Notes: a model not told the origin generated them from the letters alone. Counted from the stretch's first letter, positions 35,760 to 44,748 are shown. The stretch: DNA of 64,000 bases from Murinocardiopsis flavida (GCF_003014485.1 NZ_PYGA01000012.1:124001-188000); one strand, 5' to 3'. Made by a program: numbers and translations.

Positions 35760-36922
35760 CGCCCGGCGTCCGCGTAGAGCGCCGCGCACACCTCGTTGAA
35801 CCGCCGTACGACCGCCGCCGGTTCGGCCCGCTGCCGCACCAGCTCGTGGACCGCCGCACCGCCCCGCCGGTGCACCACCGGGTACACCGGGTCGCGCGGG
35901 CGGACGTAAGCGCGGTCCACCGTCGCCAGCGTCGCGCCGAAGAACCCGCCGCACGCCGCGTCGGCCTCGGGGTCCGTCCACGCGGTCCGGCTCCCGGGCT
36001 GGCCGCCCGCGCGCACGTACTCGCCGCGCTGGCAGTCGGCGCCCGCCACGTGGGCCACGAACTCCGCGGCGGCGGCGACCCCCGTGCTCGCGGCGGAGAC
36101 GGCGAGGCCGACACCGCCGAGCAGCGACCCGGCCGGTGCGCCGTCGGGCGAGGGGATGTCGGCGAAGCGCACCGCGGCGCCGGGGTGGTCGGGGCGGGCG
36201 TAGTTCACGTACCCGAACACGATCGGCGCGTAGCAGACCGCCGTACCGGCGGACATCGATTCGAGCGCGCCGATCGGGTCGGTCCGCAACGACACCGGGT
36301 CCACCAGGTCCAGCAGCGCCAGGAGACGCTCGGCGGCGGGCACCGCGACCTCGGGGTCGAGTCCGCGGGGGCCCAGCCACCCCGCTGCCCCGCCGGCCTG
36401 CTGCGCGCACAGCGTGAGCAGGCTCGCCAGCAGGTGCGTGGGGTTCGCCGGGAGCACGGCGCGCAGCCCCGGCGGCAGCGACGCCAGCAGGTCCAGCACC
36501 CCGTCCCAGGAGCGGGGCGGGGCGTCGACGCCGATCCCCGCCAGCAGGTCCGGCCGGTAGGCCGACACCTGCGCCGCGACGTCCATGGCGGCGGCCCACT
36601 GGCCGCCGGCCCAGGTGTACCCGTCGTAGCCCGGGCCGACGGCGTCGCGCCGCTGCTCGGCCAGCACGGCAGCGGGCAGGACGGTGTCGAGCGGCACCAG
36701 CGCGGCGGCGGCGTGGGCCTGCCCGACGTAGGGGTGGTCCATCGCGATCAGGTCGTACTCGGCGGCGAGCGCGGCGATCGGGACGTCCTCGAAGTCGCGC
36801 AGGGACCGCGCGTCCCAGGTGATGCGCACACCGGGGGTGCGCCGCGCGTACGCGTCGGAGACCGCGCGCAGGCAGCCGACGCCGCGCTGATGCGACCAGG
36901 CCATGCCTTTCAGGACCGTCAT
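35756..36922 (-). CDS. Solute-binding-protein-like protein lacking a signal peptide
   Basis: A 388-residue protein with the general pattern of an extracellular sugar-type binding protein (AYARRTPGVRITWDARSLRD, YDLIAMDHPYVGQAHA, FADIPSPDGAPAGSLLGGVG). However, it starts MTVLKGMAWSHQRGVGCLRA, with no hydrophobic signal and no lipobox, and AAGGAGG lies just before that ATG. It therefore appears to stay in the cytosol. No ABC permease or ATPase is nearby; instead it leads an acyl-CoA operon. It may carry or sense the substrate inside the cell (inference). It is divergent from a LacI regulator across a 200-base gap. Confidence 0.75.
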   Translation of the reverse strand: MTVLKGMAWSHQRGVGCLRAVSDAYARRTPGVRITWDARSLRDFEDVPIAALAAEYDLIAMDHPYVGQAHAAAALVPLDTVLPAAVLAEQRRDAVGPGYDGYTWAGGQWAAAMDVAAQVSAYRPDLLAGIGVDAPPRSWDGVLDLLASLPPGLRAVLPANPTHLLASLLTLCAQQAGGAAGWLGPRGLDPEVAVPAAERLLALLDLVDPVSLRTDPIGALESMSAGTAVCYAPIVFGYVNYARPDHPGAAVRFADIPSPDGAPAGSLLGGVGLAVSAASTGVAAAAEFVAHVAGADCQRGEYVRAGGQPGSRTAWTDPEADAACGGFFGATLATVDRAYVRPRDPVYPVVHRRGGAAVHELVRQRAEPAAVVRRFNEVCAALYADAGR

Positions 36923-37008
36923 GCGGTGTCCTCCTTGTCGCTCGGCGCGCCGCCGGGGATCCCCGTCCGGCGGCCGCCGCCGGACCTTGGGGCCCGGCGG
37001 GGCGCGGC

Positions 37009-37032
37009 GGGCCGCGGCGCGGGCCGCGGCGC
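37009..37032. repeat. 12-bp tandem repeat in the leader of the catabolic operon
   Basis: GGGCCGCGGCGC is repeated twice head to tail, then GGGCCGCCG. It lies between the LacI operator and the ribosome site of the solute-binding-like gene. It could fold in the RNA, or be simple slippage. Confidence 0.5.
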
Positions 37033-37090
37033 GGGCCGCCGCGGAGATCCGGGACGCCGCCGCCGTTCCCGCGTCTGCTCTGCCGTTTGG

Positions 37091-37102
37091 TAAATCGATT
37101 TA
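37091..37102. promoter_or_regulatory. LacI-type operator palindrome
   Basis: TAAATCGATTTA is a perfect 12-bp palindrome with the central CG usual for LacI-family sites. It is AT-rich within very GC-rich DNA, lies 35 nt upstream of the LacI start and 170 nt upstream of the catabolic operon, and could serve both. Confidence 0.7.
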
Positions 37103-37125
37103 TCGATGCCGGTATGCTTCCAGCC

Positions 37126-38178
37126 GTGCCCGACAAGCGTCAACCCGCCCGCCCATCACGGCCGGGTAACGGCCGCGCGAAGATCACCGACGTCGCCGCC
37201 GCCGCGGGCGTCAGCCCGGCGGTGGTGTCGCGGCTCCTGCGCGGCGACGACACCCTGCGCATCCGCGACGACACCCGCGAACGCGTCCTCGCCGTCGCCG
37301 CCGACCTGCGCTACACCCCCAACGAGGTCGCCCGCGCCCTGCGCCGCTCCGAGTCCGGCATCCTCGGCATGGCTGTCCACGACACCAGCAACCCCGTCTA
37401 CAGCGAGATCCTCACCGGCGCGCAGGCCGAGGCCGCGGCGTCCGGCTACGCGCTGCTCCTCGCCGACGCCGCCGAACTCGCCCGCAACGACGCGATGTTC
37501 GAGCAGGTCGTCCGCGGCAACCGCATCGACGGGCTGCTGCTGCAACGCGGCAGCGGCACCGCCGACGGCATCATCGCCCGGATCGCCTCGGCCCGCCTGC
37601 CCCTCGTCCTGGTCAACGACCGCACCCGCGGCGACATCGCCAGCGTCGCGCTCGACGACGAAGCGGCGAGCCACCTCGCCACCCGGCATCTCATCGACCT
37701 CGGCCACACCGCGATCGGGCACCTCAAACTCGGCACGCCCAAGGCCCGCTCGGAGTCGCGCGTCCGCGGATGGCGGCGCGCCCTGCACGGGGCCGGGCTG
37801 CCCGAAGGCCCGCAGTTGCGCGGCGGGCACACCTCCGACGAAGGGGCCGCGGCGCTGCCCCGGCTCCTCGACGGCCCGGCGCCGCCGACGGCCGTCGTGG
37901 TCAGCAACGTCCTGAGCGCGGTCGGGGCCATGACCGCCGCGCGCGAATCCGGGCTGCGGGTCCCCGGCGACCTCTCGATCGCAGCGGTGCACGACGTCTT
38001 CTTCGCCGCCCACCTGTCGCCCCCGCTCACCGTGGTCCGGCTGCCGCTCCGCGAGCTCGGACGGCGCTCCGTCGCGGCGATCCTCCGCCTCCTCGACGGC
38101 GCACCCGTCCGGCACGAGCGCATCGACGACCCGCCCCCCGAACTCCTCGTCCGCGGATCCACCGCGCCCCCGCGCTGA
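37126..38178 (+). CDS. LacI-family transcriptional regulator
   Basis: Starts at GTG 37126, 7 nt after TATGCT and with no ribosome site, so a leaderless message is likely; an ATG four codons earlier is the alternative. It has about 350 residues. The helix-turn-helix is KITDVAAAAGVSPAVVSRLL, followed by the hinge YTPNEVARALRR. The periplasmic-binding-protein-like domain follows (ILGMAVHDTSNPVYSEILTG, RIDGLLLQRG, PPLTVVRLPLRELGRRSV). It probably represses the divergent acyl-CoA operon until the substrate or its CoA ester binds. The palindrome at 37091-37102 is the likely site. Confidence 0.9.
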   Translation: MPDKRQPARPSRPGNGRAKITDVAAAAGVSPAVVSRLLRGDDTLRIRDDTRERVLAVAADLRYTPNEVARALRRSESGILGMAVHDTSNPVYSEILTGAQAEAAASGYALLLADAAELARNDAMFEQVVRGNRIDGLLLQRGSGTADGIIARIASARLPLVLVNDRTRGDIASVALDDEAASHLATRHLIDLGHTAIGHLKLGTPKARSESRVRGWRRALHGAGLPEGPQLRGGHTSDEGAAALPRLLDGPAPPTAVVVSNVLSAVGAMTAARESGLRVPGDLSIAAVHDVFFAAHLSPPLTVVRLPLRELGRRSVAAILRLLDGAPVRHERIDDPPPELLVRGSTAPPR

Positions 38179-38404
38179 GGACCCCGGCCGCGTTACGCAC
38201 GGGCGGACATCGCGCCCGGGGAGGGTGGGCGGCACGGCGTCCCGGTATGTGGTCTCATATCCGGGTGATCGCGTGGTCACCCCGTTCCCGCATGCGGTGC
38301 GCAGCCCCCGGCGCCCGGCATCGGAGCGGTTCGCCCCAGTTGTCCGCCCCCGGTGCCCTTGCCGCCCGGCCCTCGGGGCCGCCGACGTCCCCGTTGGAGG
38401 CCGC

Positions 38405-38764
38405 ATGAACCCGCACCGCCCCCTCCCCAGGTCCCTGCTCGCCCAGCGCGTGCTGCTCTGGGCCGTCGCCGTGGTGCTGCTGCTCAACGTCGTGGCGGCC
38501 CTGGGCGAGGGCGACGCGTTCGCCCTCGGCTACTCCCTGCCCTACGCCCTCCTCGCCGCGATCTGCGTGGTGGCGGCCCTGCGGCTGCCGCGGGCGGAGC
38601 GGTGGGTCCGCGCCGCGATCGTCGCCGTCCACGTGCTGATGCTGCTGGGCGAGATCGGCAGGTTCGCCCAGGGCGACCCCCTCGCCGTGATCGGGCTGGT
38701 CTTCCCCGTGGTCGGCCTGGTGCTGATCCTCCGCGCGAGCGCGCGGCGGTTCTTCGCCGCCTGA
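38405..38764 (+). CDS. Small four-helix membrane protein
   Basis: A 119-residue protein from an ATG with GGAGG 4 nt upstream. It has four hydrophobic segments (VLLWAVAVVLLLNVVAAL, YALLAAICVVAALRL, AAIVAVHVLMLLGEIG, VIGLVFPVVGLVLILRA) and short loops, and no motif. It is convergent with the Flp-leader protein gene, only 4 nt apart. Function is unknown; the even spacing of helices supports it as real. Confidence 0.6.
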   Translation: MNPHRPLPRSLLAQRVLLWAVAVVLLLNVVAALGEGDAFALGYSLPYALLAAICVVAALRLPRAERWVRAAIVAVHVLMLLGEIGRFAQGDPLAVIGLVFPVVGLVLILRASARRFFAA

Positions 38765-38768
38765 CGGG

Positions 38769-40784
38769 TCAGTCGCCCTTGCGGTCGCGCATCGCCTCGT
38801 CGTACTCCTCGATGAACGAGTCGGCGGGAGTCTTGCCGCCGAGCCCGTCGTTGCGCTGGTACATGGAGTCGCGCACGCCCTCGACGATCAGGTCCTCACG
38901 CGTGCGGTCCGGCTCGTCCGCCATGTCGTCCGCGTACTCGATGGCATTCTCGTAGACGCCGCGGAGGACCGGATCGCCGACGTTGGCGGGTTCGATTCCG
39001 TCGCGGGCGAGCATGTGCACCGAGGCGCGGTAGGCGTCGGTGTTCACCTCGATGGACCTCTCGACGTACCGCCGGCGGTCCGACTCGTTGTGGCCGTCGT
39101 TCCGGATGTCGGCGATGTTGCGCAGACCGGTGGAGGACTTCTGGTGGTAGCCGTGACGTTCGAGGAGCAGCGCCTGGGCGACCGCGCCGGAGATCTCGGT
39201 CTCGCTGTTGTACCGCGAGCGGTCGATGTGCAGCACGGGGCGCCCGGTCTCGCCGTCGGCGCCGCGCTTGGCCGTGTCGAGGCGGGGCGGACCGGTGCCT
39301 TCGTAGTCGATCACCGGCGTGTACATGTCCCAGACGTCCTTCAGGATCTGCTTGCCCCGTTGGTCACCGGCCTGCACCCGCGGGTCCGACGCATAGATGC
39401 CGTCGAACCGGTCGACGACGGCCGCGGTGCGCGCGAAGTCCTGGGTGCGCTGCAACCGGGCCTCGCCGGTCCGAACGGCGTCCTCCAGGAGCCGCTTGCG
39501 CTCGGGGTCCTTCTCCTTGCGGGCCCTGCGCTGGAGGTCCTTGACGAGCGCCTCTGCTTGGTCGACCCGCTTGCGCGCCGCCTTGACGTCGCCGGAGTCG
39601 GCGAGGGCCTGGGTCTCGTCGACGATCTTGTCGAGCTCCTTGACCTGCTTGGCCGCCGCCTTGCCCTTGCGCGTGCCGTAGAAGTCGCTGCGCTTCTTCT
39701 CCTCCTTGAGGATCCGGTCGATCTCGCGGTCGCCGCTGACCCCGATGTCCCGCGCCAACTGCTCGCCCTCGTCGCAGCCGTCGGCGAGGAGCAGGGCGCC
39801 GACCGGCGCCGACACCATCGGTGTGCCGCTGCGGACGCCGCCGCCGGGTGCCGACACCGGGCAGCCCTCGGCGCGCGCCCGCTTCCGCTCCTTGTCGATG
39901 GTGTCCTGGGCGTCCTTGACGGCGCGATCGGCCGCCTCGGTGTCGCCGCGCTCGGCGCTCCTGCGGGCCTTGTCCAGGAGCTTCTTGGCGCGCTTGCCCG
40001 GCCGCTCGGCCGGCTTGTCGCCGCCCTTCTTGTTGTCCGGCTCCTTCTTGTCCGAATCGCCGTCGCCGTCTTTCAGCAGCTTGAAGGGTTTGAGCAGGCC
40101 CCCGACCGCGGCGGGGACCCCGTGGGAGATGGCCTTGCCCGGGCCGCCCTTCCGCCAGTCCTCCTTGAGGGGGTCGGTCAACCCCTTCCACATCTGCTTG
40201 CCCGTGGTGATGGGGCTCTGCTTGAAGATCTGCGTGGCACCGCCCCACGTGTCCTTGAAGCCGGAGTGGGAGCAGATGTGGACCAGGCAGGCCGCCGAGG
40301 CCGCGCCGTCGAAGATGTCCCGCCCGCCCGCGCTGAACCCGCCGCCGATCTTGCAGGCGACGTCGAAGACCTTCCCGCAGTCCCAGTTGTAGTCGCCGCG
40401 GTCGTCGAACTCGAACCACTCCTCGTCCTCAGGGGGGCGCCACATGCCCTTGTCCTCGCCGGAGTCGCCGCCGTCCCCGCCGTCCTTCCCTGCGCCGCTC
40501 TTCGCCGACGGGAGTTCGTCCAAGGGGACCTGCCAGTCGTCGTCGACCGGCGCCTTGGCGGGGTGGGCGCCGGCCTCGTTCGCCTGCTGCGGGGCGCCGG
40601 GGTCGGGTTCGTCGCACTCGGGGCCGCCCGTCAGGGCGCAGAGCGCGTCGTCGACGGCGGGGGTGACGCTCGCGGGTACGCCCGCCATGATCAGCCCGGC
40701 CAGGATCGCCGCGACGAGCACGATGACGCTCGCGTACTCGACGGCCCCCGCGCCGCGCTCAGGGTCGTGGATGCGCTTCAGCAA
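38769..40784 (-). CDS. Large protein with Flp-type prepilin leader and coiled-coil body
   Basis: A TTG start at 40784 with AGGAG 6 nt upstream gives 671 residues. The N-terminus, LKRIHDPERG then AGAVEYASVIVLVAAILAGL, is a textbook Flp/TadE prepilin signal: Gly before the cleavage site, Glu at +5 and Tyr at +6, then one membrane helix. Acidic Gly/Asp-rich spacers, Cys-containing segments (NWDCGKVFDVACKIGG) and Lys/Arg/Glu coiled coils (about 245-330 and 400-480) follow. The C-terminal 200 residues form a compact domain (IDRSRYNSETEISGAVAQAL) with no family I recognise. True pilins of this class are about 60 residues, so this is a surface-anchored or secreted protein using that route. No tad genes are in the window. 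Confidence 0.7.
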   Translation of the reverse strand: MLKRIHDPERGAGAVEYASVIVLVAAILAGLIMAGVPASVTPAVDDALCALTGGPECDEPDPGAPQQANEAGAHPAKAPVDDDWQVPLDELPSAKSGAGKDGGDGGDSGEDKGMWRPPEDEEWFEFDDRGDYNWDCGKVFDVACKIGGGFSAGGRDIFDGAASAACLVHICSHSGFKDTWGGATQIFKQSPITTGKQMWKGLTDPLKEDWRKGGPGKAISHGVPAAVGGLLKPFKLLKDGDGDSDKKEPDNKKGGDKPAERPGKRAKKLLDKARRSAERGDTEAADRAVKDAQDTIDKERKRARAEGCPVSAPGGGVRSGTPMVSAPVGALLLADGCDEGEQLARDIGVSGDREIDRILKEEKKRSDFYGTRKGKAAAKQVKELDKIVDETQALADSGDVKAARKRVDQAEALVKDLQRRARKEKDPERKRLLEDAVRTGEARLQRTQDFARTAAVVDRFDGIYASDPRVQAGDQRGKQILKDVWDMYTPVIDYEGTGPPRLDTAKRGADGETGRPVLHIDRSRYNSETEISGAVAQALLLERHGYHQKSSTGLRNIADIRNDGHNESDRRRYVERSIEVNTDAYRASVHMLARDGIEPANVGDPVLRGVYENAIEYADDMADEPDRTREDLIVEGVRDSMYQRNDGLGGKTPADSFIEEYDEAMRDRKGD

Positions 40785-41103
40785 GGGGGCTCCTGGAATC
40801 GGTCGGGACACCCGGGAGCGACGTTCGGTCCACCTTTGGAGACGGGGCCGTCGTCCGCTGGTGGCAGGGCCTGAGGGCAAGGGGGGTCGAGGAGCGCGCA
40901 CCGCTCGTGCACCGCGCTCCGCGACCCGCACGGCGCCGGATCGCTGGGCCGGTGATCATCAGATCGCTGGAAGCTACCAACTCGGGGGCGCGGGCGGCAT
41001 GGGCCTGTGGGCTCAATCCGGCGGCGCCGCCCGGGACACCGCCCCGGGCGGCCGTCCGGGACACCGCTCCAGGCGGCGGTTCGGGCGGTCGTCCGGGCGG
41101 CCC
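40785..41103. other. Intergenic stretch with a 25-bp imperfect direct repeat
   Basis: About 320 bases upstream of the Flp-leader gene and downstream of the DoxX-like gene. Near its right end a 25-bp unit beginning CCGGGACACCGC occurs at 41031 and again at 41056 with three mismatches. No gene is supported here. Confidence 0.45.
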
Positions 41104-41451
41104 TCACACGAGGGCGAGTGCGAGGGACCCGGCGGCCAGCGCGAAGTAGCCGCCGGGAAAGGCGATGTTGTGGAAGACGCGGGCGCGGACGTGGGACGCG
41201 AGCGCGCCCACGTAGAACAGGACGAGTCCGGTCGCCGCGGCGACTCCGATGAGGTCGAATCCCAGGAGGCCGAGCAGGAGCCCGGCCGCCCCCGCGAGTT
41301 TGAGGGCCGCGAGCGGCGGCATCCAGGACGGCGGGACGCCCACCTCGGCCGCGTTGGCGTAGACGAACCGGACGCGTGCGAGGTCCGCGGCGGCGATACC
41401 GGCGTTCGCCGCGATCGTGAGGGCGGTGACGACGACGTAGGCAGTGGACAA
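41104..41451 (-). CDS. DoxX-like small membrane protein
   Basis: A 115-residue four-helix membrane protein from a TTG with GGAG about 8 nt upstream. The pattern (NAGIAAADLARVRFVYANAA, PLAALKLAGAAGLLLGLLG, FYVGALASHVRAR) fits the DoxX-like family found beside regulators in actinobacteria. The biochemical role is not established. It is divergent from a LysR regulator with 180 nt between the starts, the classical target arrangement for LysR control. Confidence 0.7.
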   Translation of the reverse strand: MSTAYVVVTALTIAANAGIAAADLARVRFVYANAAEVGVPPSWMPPLAALKLAGAAGLLLGLLGFDLIGVAAATGLVLFYVGALASHVRARVFHNIAFPGGYFALAAGSLALALV

Positions 41452-41631
41452 ACCGTGGTCTCCGTTCGATCGGGAACACGGAGGCGCCCACTGGCCGGCG
41501 GGGGTGCGGCGGGGTGCGGCCGGGGTCCGCAGCAGTGGGCGCCTCCTGGCGGCGGGCCGCTGCCCGCCTCCTGATCGATCCTCACCGCACCCCGGATCGG
41601 CGTCCAATACCTGCGTCCATAACCTGGCGGC

Positions 41632-42567
41632 ATGGATGTCGACACCCGGTTGCTGCGCTACTTCGCGGCCGTGGCGGAGGAGGGCAACCTCACCCGCGCG
41701 GCCGACCGGCTGTTCGTGTCGCAGCCCGCGCTGACCAAGCAGATCCGGCAGTTGGAGGCCCGGCTCGGCGCCACGCTGTTCACGCGGTCGCGGGCCGGGA
41801 TGTCCCTCACCGCACCGGGCCGCGCGCTGGCGGAGCGGGTGCCCGAACTGCTGGCCGCGTGGGACCGGGCGCGGCGGGAGGCGGCGAACGCGGCCGGGCG
41901 GGCTGCCCGCGTGCTGAAGCTCGGCGCCATGGCCAGCGGCGCCAATGAGGCGACCCAGGACGTCATCGCGGCGTTCGCCCGGCTTCGGCGGGGATGGCGG
42001 GTCGAGATGCGCCAGGCGGCGTGGTCGGACCCGACCGCGGGGCTCGCGGCCGGCGACGTCGACGCCGCCCTGCTGCGGCTGCCGTTCCCCGGCCAGGACG
42101 CGCTGCGCGTGGAACCGTTGTTCACCGAGCCCCGCTGGGTCGCGCTGCCCGCGGCGCACCCGCTCGCAACGCGCGAACTGATCGCCTTCAGGGAGCTGTG
42201 GGACGAGCCGTTCGTGGCGGCCCGGCCCGAGACGGGCCGATGGCGGGACTACTGGCTGGCGGCCGACGAGCGCGACGGCAGGCCGGTCCGCATCGGGGCG
42301 ATCGCCGACCGGCCCGACGACTGGCTCGGCGCGATCGCCAACGGCTACGGGATCGCCCTCGCCCCCGAATCCGCCGCCCGCTTCTACGCGCGCCCCGGCA
42401 TCGTGTACCGGCCCCTCAGCGGGGTCGCCCCCAGCACGGTCGCCGTCGCCTGGGCGCCGGCCGACGACGCCGACCCGGTCGTCCGGGACTTCGTCCGCTG
42501 CTGCCTGGCGGCCGCGGCGCCGCAGCGCAGCGGGGACGGCCCCGGCCCCCGGCCGGACGCGCGCTGA
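41632..42567 (+). CDS. LysR-family transcriptional regulator
   Basis: A regulator of 311 residues. The helix-turn-helix is LRYFAAVAEEGNLTRAADRL followed by SQPALTKQIRQLEARLGATL. The ligand-binding domain starts near residue 92 (LKLGAMASGANEATQDVIAA). TAACCT lies 6 nt before the ATG and there is no ribosome site, so the message may be leaderless. It is divergent from the DoxX-like gene, which it probably controls. The last 20 residues are a Pro/Gly/Arg-rich tail. Confidence 0.92.
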   Translation: MDVDTRLLRYFAAVAEEGNLTRAADRLFVSQPALTKQIRQLEARLGATLFTRSRAGMSLTAPGRALAERVPELLAAWDRARREAANAAGRAARVLKLGAMASGANEATQDVIAAFARLRRGWRVEMRQAAWSDPTAGLAAGDVDAALLRLPFPGQDALRVEPLFTEPRWVALPAAHPLATRELIAFRELWDEPFVAARPETGRWRDYWLAADERDGRPVRIGAIADRPDDWLGAIANGYGIALAPESAARFYARPGIVYRPLSGVAPSTVAVAWAPADDADPVVRDFVRCCLAAAAPQRSGDGPGPRPDAR

Positions 42568-42607
42568 GGGGCCGGCGCGCGGTTGTGGACCGCGGCCCCG
42601 GCGGCGG

Positions 42608-43210
42608 CTACAGCCAGTCGTGCTCGCGGGCGTACCGCGCCGCCTCGTGGCGGGTCCGCGTCTGGGTCTTCTGCATCGCGTTGGAGAGGTAGTTGCGCAC
42701 CGTGCCCTCCGCCAGGTGGAGCTGGGCGGCGATGTCGGCGACCGAGTACCCCCCGCCGGTCGCCCGCAGCACGTCGGCCTCGCGGTCGGTGAGCGGGCAG
42801 TCGTCGATGACGGCGAGCGCCGACACGTCCGGGTCGATCCACCGCTTGCCGCCGTGCAGGGCCTTGATGACCGAGGCGATGTGGGCCGGTTCCGCGGACT
42901 TGCTGACGAAGCCCTGGACGCCGAGCTTCAGCGCCTTGCGGAGCACACCGGGCCGCGCGTGCCGGGTCAGCATGAGGATCACCTGGTCCGGCCGCGCACG
43001 GCGGATCGCCGAGACCGCCTCGAGCCCGTCGACACCGGGCATCTCCAGGTCGATGACGAGCACATCGGGCTGGTGGTACAGCGTGGCCTGTACGGCCTCC
43101 GAGCCGTCCTCTCCTTCGGCGAGCACGGTGATCTCGTCCTCGAGCGGGAGCAGCGCGGCCAGCGCCTTGCGGAGGAGGGCCTCGTCATCGGCGAGCACCA
43201 CGGTGGTCAT
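42608..43210 (-). CDS. NarL/DesR-type response regulator
   Basis: Receiver plus LuxR-type DNA-binding domain, 200 residues. The acidic pair is at 8-9, the phosphorylated Asp is D54 in VLVIDLEMPG, and the Lys in FVSKSAEPAH is conserved. The C-terminal helix-turn-helix is LTDREADVLRATGGG with VADIAAQLHLAEGTVRNYLS. It follows the histidine kinase gene by 18 nt, so they are a pair. The likely target is the divergent ABC exporter (44749-46426), as in DesKR/LiaRS-like modules. Confidence 0.93.
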   Translation of the reverse strand: MTTVVLADDEALLRKALAALLPLEDEITVLAEGEDGSEAVQATLYHQPDVLVIDLEMPGVDGLEAVSAIRRARPDQVILMLTRHARPGVLRKALKLGVQGFVSKSAEPAHIASVIKALHGGKRWIDPDVSALAVIDDCPLTDREADVLRATGGGYSVADIAAQLHLAEGTVRNYLSNAMQKTQTRTRHEAARYAREHDWL

Positions 43211-43228
43211 CGGTCGTCCTTCCGTGTT

Positions 43229-44347
43229 CTAACGTGCGGCGTCGGGTCGCGGGGGGAACTCCGCCGCCGTCAGGAACCGCCCGTCCTGCTGCTCGGCAGT
43301 GAGCCGGCCGCCCTCGCCCGCCACCCGGTCCCTGAGGGTGGCGAGACCGCGGAACTCCGGCGGCGCATCCTCGCGCGCGCCGTCGTTGACGATGGAGATA
43401 CCCGACTCCGAGAGGGTGATCTCCACCTGCTCCGCCTGCGCGTGCCGCAGGATGTTGGTCGTCGTCTCCCTGAGGACCTGGCCGAGCAGCTCGCTCGCGC
43501 CGGTGCCGGCCTCGCCCTCGCGGTCGACGCGCACGCGGATGCCCGCCGCGCTGAAGAGGTTCTTCGCGTTCTCCAGCTCCGCCGACAGGTTGAGCCGCCG
43601 CTGCGCGTAGGCGAGCTCCTTCGTCTGGGTGATGGTGTCGCCGACGAGTGCGTGCACCTCCCGGAGCTCCTCCTCGACCCGCCCGATGTCGCTGTGCAGC
43701 AGCTTCTGCGCCAGTGCGGTCTTCAGCTTCACCACGTGCAGGGTGTGGCCCTGGATGTCGTGCAGGTCGCTGGCGAACCGGATGCGCTCGCGCACCACGG
43801 CCAGCTCCGCATCGCGCTCCCGCGCCCGCTCCAGCTCCATGATGAGGACGGAGACCCGCTGGTGCAGGAACGCGAGGACGACCCCCGACACGCCGACGCC
43901 GACGGTGACGACGAGGTACTTGAGCAGGACCTCGGCGAAGTCCCAGTCCGACACCGCCAGCCGCGCGACGAGTACCGCCGCGACGAAGGCGGCCAGCCCC
44001 GCGATCACGGCGCGGCGGTGGCGCGGCATCTGGTGCACGACGACGGCGCCCACGAGGGCGAAGTTGTAGGCCGGGGTCGCGTTGTCCACCAGCAGCACGC
44101 CGAAGGTCCACACGGCAGCGGTGACGAGCAGGCAGGACAGTGAGACGAGGAGGCGGCCCGCCCCCCACCGCGTGATGGCGATCAGCGCCGCCATCAGGCC
44201 GACGCCCAGCACGGCGATCTGCCCCGCGGTCTCGGCGCCGATCGCCATCAGGAGCGCCCCGACGGTCGAGATCGACGCGGTCACCATGTTGAGGTTGAGC
44301 GCGCGCAGCTGCCCCTGCGCCTCCTCGGTGGTCTCCTCGGACGCCAT
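43229..44347 (-). CDS. DesK/LiaS-type sensor histidine kinase
   Basis: An ATG at 44347 with GGAGGGGGACC upstream gives 372 residues. Five or six membrane segments (about 20-150) with no large outside domain suggest sensing within the membrane. The HisKA_3 phosphoacceptor is in FASDLHDIQGHTLHVVKLK. The ATP-binding part has RETTTNILRHAQAEQVEITL and GLATLRDRVAGEGGRLT. This intramembrane kinase type commonly detects membrane-active antibiotics or lipid state. It is paired with the response regulator and divergent from an ABC exporter. Confidence 0.92.
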   Translation of the reverse strand: MASEETTEEAQGQLRALNLNMVTASISTVGALLMAIGAETAGQIAVLGVGLMAALIAITRWGAGRLLVSLSCLLVTAAVWTFGVLLVDNATPAYNFALVGAVVVHQMPRHRRAVIAGLAAFVAAVLVARLAVSDWDFAEVLLKYLVVTVGVGVSGVVLAFLHQRVSVLIMELERARERDAELAVVRERIRFASDLHDIQGHTLHVVKLKTALAQKLLHSDIGRVEEELREVHALVGDTITQTKELAYAQRRLNLSAELENAKNLFSAAGIRVRVDREGEAGTGASELLGQVLRETTTNILRHAQAEQVEITLSESGISIVNDGAREDAPPEFRGLATLRDRVAGEGGRLTAEQQDGRFLTAAEFPPRPDAAR

Positions 44348-44370
44348 GCGGTCCCCCTCCACGGCCGGCC

Positions 44371-44583
44371 TCACCGGTCGCCGGCCGGCTGCCGCGCGTC
44401 CGGGCCGGGCAGGGGGATCGTCGCGGCACGCGCCGGTGCGGCCGGCGACGGCCGCGGGGCGTTCTCGAACAAGGGGGCCATGGGGTCAGCGTAGGTGCGG
44501 CGGCCACGGCCGGAGAACGCCGCGCGGGCCGCCATGGCCGCCTCGGCGGCCGCCGGCGGGACGCTCGGGGGTCGGGTGTCCAT
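44371..44583 (-). CDS. Small Pro/Ala-rich hypothetical protein before the histidine kinase
   Basis: A 70-residue frame from an ATG with GGAG 8 nt upstream, ending 24 nt before the kinase start. The product is low-complexity Pro/Ala/Arg and has no known domain. The ribosome site and the close spacing suggest translational coupling with the kinase, but it could be chance in GC-rich DNA. Confidence 0.35.
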   Translation of the reverse strand: MDTRPPSVPPAAAEAAMAARAAFSGRGRRTYADPMAPLFENAPRPSPAAPARAATIPLPGPDARQPAGDR

Positions 44584-44748
44584 GTGCGGTTCTCCGGGGT
44601 CGGACGGCAGGGGCTGCCCCCAGGATCCGTCCCGGCCCCGCTCCACCACCAGTGACACCGCGTCATGCCTTCACCCGGAGAAACGTCATTGCGAGGTGGT
44701 GACGTGGTCCCACTGCCGGTCGAGCGCGCCGGCGGCTGGAATGGACAC

